From positions 1,427,712 to 1,491,711 of the forward strand of contig JAQFVV010000153.1 of assembly GCA_028023455.1 (NCBI GenBank): 64,000 nt of DNA, read 5' to 3'. How positions within the stretch are numbered: position 1 is the stretch's first letter; every line of letters starts with the position of its first letter. The translations under genes and the position numbers were made by a program. Of the stretch, positions 22,991 through 34,520 are shown piece after piece. The notes under the pieces were generated by a model. That model ran no database searches and was not told the DNA's origin. It worked only from the letters and a program-made list of their open reading frames with translations. This DNA is from Epiperipatus broadwayi (taxonomy: Eukaryota > Onychophora > Udeonychophora > Euonychophora > Peripatidae).

Positions 22991-24471
22991 AGACCTGAAA
23001 ATTTGGAAAGTTAATTATTAATTATTCTTAACTAGTCAAGCTGTTTCTCAAGTAAAAGTTATATCAGTTTGGACATTTAATTTCTTCAAAAAAATTCGCT
23101 GTTGTTCAATCCTTTTGCTTGCAACAAGATGACAAATATTGTACGTGTTATCACCACCAGAATGGCTTGCTAATTTAACAAAAGACAGATCCCTAACTTT
23201 CAAATTCACTCCAGTAATGCCTTACACATCTAGAAGAAGCCAGAATCTCTTTACCTCTACCTTGCCACTGTCAAAGAACTTGAAATGAACTAGAATAATA
23301 GTGTGCACTCTACGTGAACTTTGTTTTACTGAAAGGTAACTATTTTCTTTTTTATTCTTCCCAGGGTAAATTAATCCTCAATAAATCTTTGCTTGGTCTA
23401 ATTAAAAATCTGTATTCATAAGCTCAAGTAATATTTATACTCATATTTAATCTTTATTGTGATTTCTAATATTTTGCAATGTGTCTTGGAATCTTAGTTT
23501 TAAGATTCCAAGTTGCTTTAAAATTTTTGTTTATTGGAGAGTGACAAAGGAGTTTTATATTTTATGCCTCACTTTTTATAAATGCTTTAGCAGTCATGTA
23601 TATTTAAATGCTTACCTGTAATTATTTTATTATTCAATAATTAATTTTAAACACTGTGTTTGTGCTTTTGCAAATCTTCAAAAATCTTTTGGCTGACGAC
23701 TTTATTGTCTAATTTTCTGCAGGTAGGGATTTCATTTCTTATATCTCTGAAGGTGGAAATTAGAATTGTTTTTCTTTGTAATTTTATAAGTTGTCAGCAG
23801 GAAGATAATATTTATCCCTTTTTAAATTACAGGTGAGCGAGACTTTCGTTCTGCTAAAGTATTTAATACTTCTAATATTTTTTGTACTCCTGTGAACTCT
23901 CCGATAGATTTATTTTTGTATTTATTATGTGTGCATTAAATATATCAAAGCGTGTACTCAGAATTTGTTTGTAAGTTTATTTTCTTTAATTGCTGGGGCA
24001 GACATAACTGGTTTTCTAATGATTTACTTTTCTCTTCTTGAGACCTTTAATTATTAATTTTAGAGTAATTTTCGCCAATCGTTTGGCTGGAATTCACCAG
24101 TTTTAATTGTTTTTCTTTCATTTTCAATCATATTTTTTGTTTGTTCTTGAGATGGATCAATCACCTTTATTTTAAATGTAATAATAGGTGCAGCTTATAC
24201 TGACATTTGACATTCGTGGACCCGTTACATTTTTTGGACCATGAAAAGCTCGTTGGTGCTGGTTTCATTGATTTATTTCAAGAGCGTATTGTTTAAATAT
24301 CTGAAAGTGAAAACTAATGTTTGGGTGAATCCTCTTGCTTCCTCCCTTTTTAATTTGTTTATTAGAGAATCACTAGATCTGCCAGAGCATTGCATTTAGT
24401 CTTTCTGGTACATGCCTGAGCTAATCCTATTTGTTAACTTATAAACTTTTCTTATAAGTTATTCTTCTCTG

Positions 24472-24477
24472 AATAAA
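24472..24477 (+). terminator. Poly(A) signal in element C left repeat
   Basis: AATAAA located 11 bp after a perfect 9-bp hairpin. The right repeat has the same arrangement at 28201-28206. Confidence 0.45.
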
Positions 24478-25225
24478 ATTTTATTAAATATGTTTAAACT
24501 TAATTTGGCTGACGTTTGTCTTTGTGCTTTTGTTTCAATTGTCTAAACAATTTAAGATCTCTTGTTTCTCCCTGAGTCTAGTCGGCGCAAAGCATCATCA
24601 TCATCTATTCTGATCACAGTAAACAAATTTTCCAGACACGTAGTCGTCTGGTGGCGCCCTCTTGATCAGAATAGATTGATATACAAAATTAAAATCTTTC
24701 GTCTGGCACATAATATAAATTTTTAGCACAACCAACATAAGGCTTCAAGTTTTCAAACCCCATGTGAGATTTTGTTTAGACAATTGAGAAAGATTTCAGG
24801 TGTAAGAGGCAAGATCTAGTAGGTGGAGGTTCGGTTTTTGTTAATTATTGCATGTATTTTGGAGCAGTTTGGTAGAATGGGGTTCTCTTCTTTTTATATG
24901 AAATAATTTAGAACAGTAAAAAGCGTATTTTTTAAAAAGTCTGTCGGAGTTAATTTTTTTTGAAGAGTTAAATATAGTTCATCTTTTTATATGAAATAGC
25001 TTAGAAACAATAAATAGTAAATAGCGTTTCTTTTAGATGAAAATCTTTCAGAGTTAATTTTTCGAATTTAAAAGTGTTTAAAAAAATAATATAGTTCGTT
25101 GTCTTTTGGCATATAGATAATTAGTGAACAGGAAATAATTAATAAATAGAAAATAGCACCGTATCTGCTTTTAGATTTTATTTGTTTTCAAGAAGTTAGT
25201 ATAGTGAATTTAGTCTTGTGTGAAA

Positions 25226-26119
25226 ATGGGAGTAGTTGAAAAAAATGAGTCAGAGACACAGATAATGATGAAGATGATGATGGACATGATGAGAGAAATG
25301 AAGGAAAAGTGCCAAGAAATGAAGCCGGACCAGTGAGAAATGATTAGAGAAATGAGAAAGATGAGGGGTGAAATAACAGGAAGAGTAGAAGAAACTCAGG
25401 TAGCAGAAAAAGAAGTCGAGATGGAAAATGATATGAAAAATGAATTGAGTAATAAGAGTTGAGAAGCAGAAAAAGTAGATGTTATAAAAGATATAGAAGT
25501 TGAGGTAGCACAGGATAGTGTTAGGACAGAGAAGGTGGAAATAAAGTTGGAAATAAGCACAGAAGGGTTACAAGTAGAAAGTGTGGTGGAAAATTTAGTA
25601 AATGTAAATAAAGCAATAGAAAAAAGTTATAAGGTAAAAACAGAAAAGCAGGAAGAAGAGTCTCTGCATGAAACTAAAAATAAATTGATTTCAATAACTG
25701 TTTGTTTTGAATATGAATTCGAAAAAAAGAAAAGAGCTAAAAAAAGGATTAAGAAATGTGATTTTGAAGTTGAAATAGAAGCCATATATAGAAGGATCTT
25801 AGGTCAAACATTCAAAAAGTTCGTAGACGATAAATTCTTTCCGTATACTAATGCTGATAGTATGAGTAATAAAATGGGACACTTAGTAGAAAGGTGTTTT
25901 GCTAAGCCTAAAGGCTTTCAGACATATGAGATAGAAAACAAAATGGAATGTGAAAGAGACAAGGGAAAATTGTATAAGCTAAGAAAATATAAGAGAGGGA
26001 AAGGAACTTATTTCAGTAAGTTAGTAAAAGGAGTAAAAGAACCGCCAGGCAAAGTTAGGGTTCAGCATTTAGCAATCGGACGAATTGTTTTTAATAAAAA
26101 TAAAAAGAGATTTTGTTAA
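25226..26119 (+). pseudogene. Element C internal coding region (coiled-coil N-part; integrase-end-like C-part)
   Basis: The frame runs from an ATG at 25226 to the stop at 26117-26119 with two internal stops (near 25336 and 25460). The open part from 25535 is 194 residues. The N-terminal half is Glu/Lys/Met-rich with heptad character, as in gag N-termini. The last 50 residues include YFSKLVKGVKEPPGKVRVQH and then LAIGRIVFNKNKKRF, which resembles the small C-terminal domain of retroelement integrases (...V..L.TGR..V.HVNRLKP). If so, an internal deletion joined gag to the pol end. No RT or protease motif is present. The family assignment is tentative. Confidence 0.4.
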
Positions 26120-26313
26120 TGAATTATGAGAATGGAGAAAGGTTTCTGATTAAAATGAAATATTATTTGGTTTTTCGTGAATGCGAGGCAAACGTTCAGC
26201 TGAATTTCTAAGAATAGTTTTAAAGTGTTTATAGTTTAAAAAAAAGTTACAGGAATGTGTTTTTTTTTTGATCACATCTTCAGGCAGTTCAAATGGATTG
26301 AAATCCAACTCAG

Positions 26314-28421
26314 TGGTGTTATTACCAAAAAAATTTATTAAGCTTTTAATTTTCAATAAACGTTTAATGTTTGAATTTTATTATTATTTAAAAAAGAATA
26401 TGTGTATCAAAATACACAAGTGTTTATATGTAAAATGCTTCATTTCAGTGTTTATCGATTTATTTTAAAATAGTTTTCATATACTGCTTGTTTTCACTTT
26501 AAAACAATTAATTAAAAACAAGCAACCTAGCTAATTACATTCCTGGGGCTTTTATTTTAATTATTGTAAATTAATTCTAAAAGCGGAGATTTGATTTTTA
26601 TGTAGTTGTTTTCATTTTCTTAGATTAAATTGAGCAAAAGATTAATATTTACCCTGCCTTAGGCATTGCATTCAATAACAAGGAAAGTGTTTCACGGGAA
26701 ATGGAGTGACATATAAATAGCCCCGAAAATTTGGAGAGTTAATTATTAATTATTCTTAACTAGACAAGCTGTTTCCCAAGTGATACTTATATCAGTTCGG
26801 ACATTTAATTTCTTCAAGAAAATTCGCTGTTATTCAATCCTTTTGATCGCAACAAGATGACAAATATTGTACATGTTATCACCACCAGAATGGCATGCTA
26901 ATTTAACAAAAGACAGATCCCTAACTTCCAAATTCACTCCAGTAATGGCTTACACATCTAGAAGAAGCCGGAATCTCTTTACCTCTACCTTGCCACTGTC
27001 AAAGAACTTGAAATGAACTAGAATAATAGTGTGCACTCTACGTGAACTTTGTTTTACCGAAAGGTAACTATTTTATTTTTTATTTTTCCCAGGGTAAATT
27101 AATCCTCATTAAATCTCCGCTCAGTCTAATTAAAAATCTGTATTCATAAGCTCAAGTAATATTTATACTCATATTTAATCTTTATTGTGATTTCTAATAT
27201 TTTGCAATGTGTCTTGGAATCTTAGTTTTAAGATTCCAAGTTGCTTTAAAATTTTTGTTTATTGGAGAGTGATGAAGGAGTTTTATATTTTATGCCTCCC
27301 TTTTTATAAATGCTTTAGCAGTCATGTATATTTAAATGCTTACCTGTAATTATTTTATTATTCAATAATTAATTTTAAACACTGTGTTTGCACTTTTGCA
27401 AATCTTCAAAAATCTTTTGGCTGATGACTTTATTGTCTAATTTTCTGCAGGTAGGGATTTCATTTCTTATATCTCTGAAGGCGGAAATTAGAATTGTTTT
27501 TCTTTGTAATTTTATAAGTTGTCAGCAGGAAGATAATATTTATCCCTTTTTAAATTACAGGTGAGCGAGACTTTCATTCTGCTAAAGTATTTAAAACTTC
27601 TAATATTTTTTGTACTCCTGTGCACTCTCCGATAGATTTATTTTTGTATTTATTATGTGTACATTAAATTTATCAGAGTGTGTACTCAGAATTTGTTTGT
27701 AAGTTTATTTTCTTTAATTGCTGGGGCAGACGTAACTGGTTTTCTAATGATTTACTTTTCTCTTATTGAGACCTTTAATTATTAATTTTAGAGTAATTTT
27801 CGCCAATCATTTGGCTGGAATTCACCAGTTTTAATTGTTTTTTTTTTCATTTTCAATCATATTTTTTGGTTGTTCTTGAGATGGATCAATCACCTTTATT
27901 TTAAATGTAATAATAGGTGCAGCTTATACCGACATTTGACATTCATGGACTCGTTACATTTTTTGGATCATGAAAAGCTCGTTGGTGCTGGTTTCGTTGA
28001 TTTGTTTCAAGAGCATGTTGTTTAAATATCTGAAAGTGAAAACTAATGTTTGGGTGAATCCTCTTGCTTCCTCCCTTTTTAATTTGTTTATTAGAAAATC
28101 AGTAGATCTGCCAGAGAATTGCATTTAGTCTTTCTGGTACACACCTGAGCTAATCTTATTTGTTAACTTATAAACTTTTCTTATAAGTTATTCTTCTCTG
28201 AATAAAATTTTATTAAATAAGTTTAAACTTAATTTGGCTCACGTTCTCAATTGTCTAACAATTTAAGATCTCTTGTTTCTCCCTGAGTCTAGTTGGTGCA
28301 AACCATCATCATCATCTATTCTGATCACAGTAAACAAATTTTCCAGACATGTAGTGGTCTGGTGGCGCCCTCTGGATCAGAATAGATTGATACACGAAGT
28401 TAAAATCTTTTGTCCGGCACA
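26314..28421 (+). repeat. Element C right LTR-like repeat
   Basis: Direct copy of 22566-24710, with TATAAATA at 26712-26719, AATAAA at 28201-28206, the 12-bp hairpin at 27213-27240 and the terminal nested hairpin at 28316-28385. Many differences from the left copy are C/T or G/A changes, in line with CpG decay. Confidence 0.65.
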
Positions 28422-28917
28422 ATATATTGTAACCGGACCCGTGTACAACCCTTTTATCACATCAGTTGTAATTATTTTCTGATGAGCATGCTGTAGGAAG
28501 GAACTATCAATTGACATTCCTAATGCAGATGTTAATGCCTCCTACAACAATATTTCCTGCTCATCAGAGGATGTAGTACCATAGAGACTGTGAACATCTA
28601 AACATTTATATGTTTGGTTTTCCAAACAGTGCCATTAGAGTTCCGTCTTACTACAACCTGACTGGCCTGGGTCTAGTTATGTCAGACGTAGCTCAGGAAT
28701 GCATGAGATTCTCATGAACCAGTGCTATAATTGGTGAGTGATGCGATAAAACAAACAAAACTGAACAACTGGATAACCAATTTAATTTTTAGTAACAAAA
28801 AAAAATTTATTAAACAACAATTAATTTGCAATTTCTAACGAAATTCATTTCTATCCACATGATAACTCATTTTTATTTTACTTATAAAAGAGTTAGAAGC
28901 AGTTCCTTTTTTTTATC
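28422..28917. other. Unassigned spacer with inverted repeat
   Basis: A slightly GC-richer stretch between element C and the tandem arrays. CTGATGAGCA (28481) and TGCTCATCAG (28557) form the ends of a 90-bp interrupted hairpin, with GTAGGAAGG/CCTCCTAC inside. No coding sequence was recognised. Confidence 0.45.
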
Positions 28918-29510
28918 AATAGTTCATTTACAAATTCAATTATGAGAAAAAGCTTGGAAATAGTCAATTCAATAATAGTTCATTTTGAATCCATTTATTA
29001 GAAGAAGCTTGGAAACATTCTAATTCAACAATAGTTCATTTTGAATTCATTTATGAGAAAAAGCTTGGAAATATTCTAATTCAACAATAATTCATTTTGA
29101 ATCCATTTATGAGAAGAAGCTTGGAAATATTCTAATTCAACAATAATTCATTTTGAATCCATTTATGAGAAGAAGCTTGGAATTATTCTAATTTAACAAT
29201 AATTCATTTTGAATCCATTTATGAGAAGAAGCTTGGAATTATTCTAATTTAACAATAATTCATTTTGAATCCATTTATGAGAAGAAGCTTGGAAATATTC
29301 TAATTTAACAATAATTCATTTTGAATCCATTTATGAAAAGAAGCTTGGAAATATTCTAATTCAACAATAATTCATTTTGAATTCATTTATGAGAAGAAAC
29401 TTGGAAATATTCTAATTTAACAATAATTCATTTTGAATTCATTTATGAGGAAAAGCTTGGAAATATTCCAATTCAACAATAGTTTATTTTTGTATTCCTT
29501 TATGAGAAGA
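28918..29510. repeat. Minisatellite array 1, period about 56 bp
   Basis: About ten units built on TTCATTTTGAATCCATTTAT, then GAGAAGAAGCTTGGAAATAT, then TCTAATTCAACAATAA. Neighbouring units differ by only one or a few bases. The first unit is the most diverged, and the last shades into the next array at GAAGCCTAGTAG. Confidence 0.9.
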
Positions 29511-30125
29511 AGCCTAGTAGCAGTTAAGCATTTATGATTTATATAACATTTCGTTATCTTATGAATTATTACTGATTGGTAAACATTTAAATTCAGCAAT
29601 TCTTGGTTTGTGGAGTATTCATCATTTGGTAATTAAAGCATTTATAATTTAGTCAAATATAAAAGTATATTCTTATACATAAACTCTGTTACATTATAAG
29701 AAGCTTAGAAGCAGTCAAGTATTTATGATTTATACAGCATTTCATCATTTTATTAATTATTACCGATTGGTAGACATTTGAACTCAACAATTCTTGGTTT
29801 GTAGAGCATTTATCATTTGATAATTGAGGCATTTATAATTTAGCCAAATATAGAAGTATATTCTTACACATAAACTCTGTTACATTATAAGAAGCTTAGA
29901 AGCAGTCAAGTATTTATGATTTATACAGCATTTCATCATTTTATCAATTATTACCGATTGGTAGACATTTGAACTCAGCAATTCTTGGTTTGTAGAGCAT
30001 TTATCATTTGATAATTGAGGCATTTATAATTTAGCCAAATATAAAACTATATTCATATACATAAACTCTGTTTGGCTTGTGGAGCATTTATCATTTAATA
30101 ATTAAAGCATTTCTAATTTATATAG
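29508..30125. repeat. Tandem array 2, period about 185-190 bp
   Basis: Three units and a partial fourth. Units 2 and 3 start GAAGCTTAGAAGCAGTCAAG at 29699 and 29889 and are nearly identical; unit 1 (from 29508) is more diverged. A partial unit from about 30073 repeats GAGCATTTATCATTTAATAA. Confidence 0.85.
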
Positions 30126-30164
30126 TAAATACGTTCAAATATTTTTATAGATAAATTTGCGTAT

Positions 30165-30495
30165 AACCATTTCATAACTTCATTTTATAACGTATGATAA
30201 ACATGTTTTAATATTTTACAAAATAAATCCCACGCAACTATTTTATAACTTCACTTTATAACATATGATAAAGATGTCTTAATATTTTATAAAATAAACT
30301 CTATGTAATTATTTCATAACTTCACTTTATAACATATGGTAAAGATGTCTTAATACTTTATCAAACAAAATGTATGCAACCGTTTCATAACTTCACTTTA
30401 TAACATATGATAAAAATATTTTAATATTTTATAAAAATAATTTTTATGTAGATATTTCATGATGTCAATTTATAATTCATGGTAAAGATGTCTAA
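30165..30495. repeat. Tandem array 3, period about 71 bp
   Basis: Four to five units built on ATAACTTCACTTTATAACAT, then ATGATAAAGATGTCTTAATA, then TTTTATAAAATAAA. It abuts array 2 directly. Confidence 0.85.
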
Positions 30496-30519
30496 ACATT
30501 CTTATAACATAATTACCTT

Positions 30520-30670
30520 CCAGTTTTGCAGTCCATTTTACTCAAAAGAAGGCGGATTATTTCATCAATGGAAAGTCATGGCACGGTGTGGAGAGAGTGA
30601 AGCCGCTAAATTACCCCATTGTTATTATAATTCCTCTAGCAAAGTTTTCTTTTTCCATTTTCACGTTTAG
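30520..30670 (+). other. Candidate terminal exon, unrecognised
   Basis: An acceptor-like TTCCAGTTTTGCAG ends at 30530. The following 140 nt are clearly GC-richer than the surroundings and keep CpG (GGCGG, CACGG, GCCGC). One frame is open to a stop at 30668-30670. It reads PFYSKEGGLFHQWKVMARCG, then ESEAAKLPHCYYNSSSK. The composition looks more protein-like than chance AT-rich frames. An ATG at 30479 opens the same frame inside array 3, but a spliced origin is equally possible. No family was recognised. Confidence 0.25.
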
Positions 30671-31092
30671 TTAAAGCTATATTTTAATTTGTCAAAAGGA
30701 TTAAGTAATACACTTTTTTTTTTAAAAAAAAAATTTAATATGTTCTGCTTCTCTGTGTAAGACAAAAGTTCTTTTTTTTTTTTTTTTTTAACGACGTGCC
30801 TAATTTGAATACTGCCTCAGTTTAATTCAAGTATCTTTTTTCTTTCTTTTTAATGATTGGATAATTAATTTCTCTTTTTTTTATTGAGACAGATAAAAAA
30901 AAATAAAATAAAATAAGACGATATAACGTTTTATTCAAATTCATCAATCTCAAAATTAAAAATATGATTTTTTTTTAAACAAATCAAAATTTATTGCGTT
31001 CCCAATTAGACTGAATCACGCTAGATGTTTTTAAATGGGGGGGGGGTCTTTTGAATATTTATATGAGAAACAGAATATCTGTTTCAATATAT
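30671..31092. other. AT-rich stretch with homopolymer runs
   Basis: No gene seen. Runs of T, A and a 9-10 nt run of G (31038) are present, with several CpG near 30790-31020. It leads into a (TA)n tract that bounds foldback FB3 copy 2. Confidence 0.5.
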
Positions 31093-31772
31093 ATATATTC
31101 AAAATTATCCCAAATCCACAACTCAACCAGACTAGCCAAAAAATAAACTCTAAATCACAATCAGTGGTTTCACTGCTATAAGCAGACTTCTCAAGTGTAA
31201 AAAACCTACACAATAACACAACATATTTAAATTAAAAATTACCCACATTTTCACTCACCTCCTCTACACCCTTAATATTAAAAAAACTTTTAAATAAATT
31301 AACTGCTTCAGAATCATAAATTTTTAATAATAATGAATCTTTAATTCTTAGATTTCTCTCAAAAAAGACAATCTCTGCATCATCAAAATTAATATTATAG
31401 CTTGTATCTTTTTCATGGCAATAGATTCAGGCTATAGTATTAATTTTGATGAAGCTGAGGTTGTCTTCTTTGAGGAAAATGTAAGAATTAAAGAATAGTT
31501 ATTATTAAAAATTTATGATTCTGAAGCAATTAATTTATATAAAAGTTCTTTTATTATATGGGTGTATGGGATGTAAATGAAATTGTGGGTAATGTTTTAA
31601 ATATATTGTTATTTTGTAGTTTTTTACACTTGAGAAGTCTGCTTGTAGCAGTGAAACCATTGGTTGTGATTTAGAGTTTATTTTTTGGGTAGTCTGGTTG
31701 AGTTGTGGATTTGGGATAATTTTGATTATTTATTGACTAGTTTAGCTTTAGGCTTTTAATGTTTATATATAT
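31093..31772. repeat. Foldback FB3, copy 2
   Basis: The same palindrome as 14725-15365, with CCACAACTCAACCAGACTAG in the left arm and its near complement at the right. The right arm carries the extra end GACTAGTTTAGCTTTAGGC, which in copy 1 is at the left. The copies are therefore inverted with respect to each other, as are the two composite-repeat halves beside them. The minus-strand frame at 31031-31219 lies within an arm and is not a gene. Confidence 0.85.
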
Positions 31773-34520
31773 TGAAGTGGTCAGATCTTAGTTCGATCCA
31801 AACTTCATGAGATCCCACCTTTAGCCTACTTCAAACCCTATCACTAACAGTAAATTTCCCAATGTAATGGGGCTTTATACGTTCAATACATGCTAATTTC
31901 AATTATTCAAACATTTGTTAAAACCAATTATTTTATATTTAAACTAACTAATATTATTAATAATTTCATAATAAAATTATTCATGAAAACATATATATTG
32001 TAACTGCATGGATTGTGCATATATATTTATAAATATTTAAATATATATATTCTTTATAAAGTTTCATTACATCGGAATGTTTTATTTTTACTTTTACCAG
32101 TTTATTCAAATTTCTGTGATTAAAAGCTACATTCTTTCGACAACCTTCCAGATTGCCCTTTCCCAAAGACAATGGGGAATTTTTATTAATTAGTAAAAAT
32201 AATAATTTAAAATGTAAGAATGGTCCTCAATTAAAATCGATTATTCAGATTTACAAATTCATTTTCTAATTAGAAAATGAATTCAAAATTAATGGATTTG
32301 AAAGTCTTATCGAAGGAATGGATCTGAAACCAATTAACAAAATTTTTAACTTTTCATAAAGGAAAAAAGTTAGCCTGAAGTCGTCAAGAGTCAGAATGGG
32401 TGGGAAACCACAGTACTGGTATAAATAGCCCAGAAAAATTTCAAAATGGAGAGAAGACATTACTTTTCAGAAGAATTGCTACCTGAAGCTATGTCAATTA
32501 AAATCATGAATTTTTATAGCCTTTTCAGTATGGTGCATGGCTCACTTTAGGGATATGATTGCTGGACTCCGATGTTCCATAAAATCTTCAAATGTAGCTG
32601 CAAATTAAAACTTGTCTATACCAATCATGAGCTACCGAAACCTTAAAGAGATCAATCCAAAAATGCTATTCATATAAGATAAAATGCATGCCTACATTAT
32701 TGTCTCAACCCAATTGAACTCTGCCATACAAATTAAGGAACAAACCATGGAAGGACTGGTAATAGCTTTCTTTTCTGAACCACAACGTTCTGGCCAGTTT
32801 CTGAACTTTATTTCAAATCACCTTTTAAATTAACTACTGTTAAAATTTCTTCCTACTTTATAATGTCTTAATTTGTATAGTAATTCTCTGTTTTTATCTC
32901 TAGACTTTAAAATTAATATTTTGTTAACTTTCCTTTTCTTACATGGTGGTTCATTTAACTAACTTTATTATATATTTATTGAATGATTATTAATATCATT
33001 TATTTTGATGATATGCCAATAATACTTCAACTCGATAATAATCTCTTTCATTATACTTACCTTATGAAAATAATATAGTATTAAGATTTATAGTTTAATT
33101 CTTGCCCATTAGAACTAATTTAATATGGTTCTATTAATTGTCAAGTTGAAGGATTTATTAAATGTTTGCTATTTCTAGTAACGGCTGATAATGACTATTA
33201 GCCCATTTTCTAACCTATGCTCCCGGCTATTTTATCTGAGTTCACAAATTTATTTATTCATATTAATAATGTTAAAATGTTTACTAAAGGTTGATAAAGG
33301 GAATAAAATGAATATATTCTAATTTAAATTTTATACTTTATATTAATATTCAGGGAAGGCATGATATTTAGGGTATAATCAGTAAAATTATATAATTGTG
33401 TTTAATCACATTTATTTTAAGCACGTTTGATCTTAATCTGACATGATCAGGTCATTATGTAGAGAATTCCTTATGTAATTTGGGTTTTATTAATTAAATA
33501 TGATGATCATTGAATCATCACCTCCTGAACATTGCTAATGCGAACCACACTCTTGTTTCATAGGCTTATCATGGGCTTATCACCAAAGGTTCGCAGCTAT
33601 GCCCTGACCTGGCTTTCCTTGTATTCCACGGATTATTTATAGGCAGAAAAGACTTTCAGAATACAAACCGCCCTTTTTACTTCTTAAATCACCAATAAGC
33701 CATTATATTTCATATTTGTTTTTAATGCTCGCAAGTCGTTAGTATCATTTATTTTTCAGTTCCAATAAAGCCCCACTCTCATGCTCACAAATCATAATGA
33801 ATTGATTTTATTAAAGTCAAACAACTTCATACTCATCCATAATTAAATAAGTTCTTTGTTAAACATTAAAGTTATGCCCTAAATACTTATCATGCTTTTC
33901 ATGAATTGATCTATTGATGTGTGAAAATGAATCTCACATCTTTCTTCTAAAATTAGAATCATAATTTCTTCCAAAGCAAAATACTTTTATTTACCTTTGT
34001 TTACTGGTCGGGCATAGACATATATATTTTTTCCATAATTGCGTATTAGTTATTGGCATATGAGCATGACTGTCATTACTTATTGTAAATTATAACTCAC
34101 ATTCTTAAAGACTAGAGGTAATATATCATAGTAATCCAACATTTGAAGAAATATTTATTATTATTAAACATTTTATATAACACATTTGGTTTTGACTTTC
34201 TTCATTATTTAATAACTATTTTAATATTAATGCTCAATGTCTGTATTGGCAACCCGAACATACATATATGAATTGATTTATAAATATCGGTAGTCATTTT
34301 AGTGTTCGTTATTAGAGTCAGATACGGGGTCTCAGAAATCATCATCATCCGTTGAGCTAGTTCCTTGGTGCATAGTCGTGTGCCGTCTACATATGTTATC
34401 CATTGATTTGATCTGAGTTCGTGAATTGGGTTCAAATTCAGTTTCATCTTGGGTTTAATTCTTTGGTTTAACTGGGTTTGAATTTGATCCCGGGTTGGTG
34501 GGTAATATGTGACCGGTACA
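31773..34520 (+). repeat. Outer element 5' LTR
   Basis: TG...CA ends. TATAAATA at 32420-32427 and AATAAA at 33764-33769 define U3-R-U5 on the plus strand. Relative to the 3' LTR it lacks about 60 bp near 33560. Confidence 0.85.

Larger units (their letters stand above)
22566..24710 (+). repeat. Element C left LTR-like repeat
   Basis: This repeat holds TATAAAT at 22984-22990 and AATAAA at 24472-24477, which places transcription on the plus strand. It also has a perfect 12-bp hairpin (CTTGGAATCTTA/TAAGATTCCAAG, 23485-23512). A 9-bp hairpin (AACTTATAA/TTATAAGTT, 24436-24460) lies just before the poly(A) signal. A nested hairpin lies near the end (24605-24674). Confidence 0.65.
22566..28421 (+). 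mobile_element. Element C: probable non-autonomous LTR retrotransposon
   Basis: Two direct repeats of about 2.1 kb (22566-24710 and 26314-28421), differing at only a few percent of positions by eye, enclose 1.6 kb. Both begin TGGTGTTATTACC and end GGCACA, giving TG...CA ends. Each carries a TATAAAT box and a downstream AATAAA on the plus strand, as in U3-R-U5. The interior holds one interrupted Lys/Glu-rich coding region. No clear primer-binding site, polypurine tract or target duplication was found, so a direct segmental duplication remains the alternative. Confidence 0.6.

Noticed and set aside
24648-24664. GGTGGCGCCCTCTTGATC as a primer-binding site or CTCF-like site in element C
   Set aside because: TGGCGCC lies inside both repeats rather than after the left one, so it cannot be a normal PBS. 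The CTCF-like part matches only half the consensus.
26150-26356. Minus-strand frame with FELPEDVIKK, like the start of an F-box
   Set aside because: Only eight residues fit, and the frame crosses the element C repeat boundary; judged chance.
28918-29510. CRISPR-like array
   Set aside because: Units are directly adjacent with no unique spacers, and the sequence is eukaryotic; it is a minisatellite.
32266-32460. Minus-strand frame found in both outer LTRs (also 46299-46490)
   Set aside because: Antisense, low complexity, and the C-terminal halves differ by frame changes; a by-product of LTR similarity.
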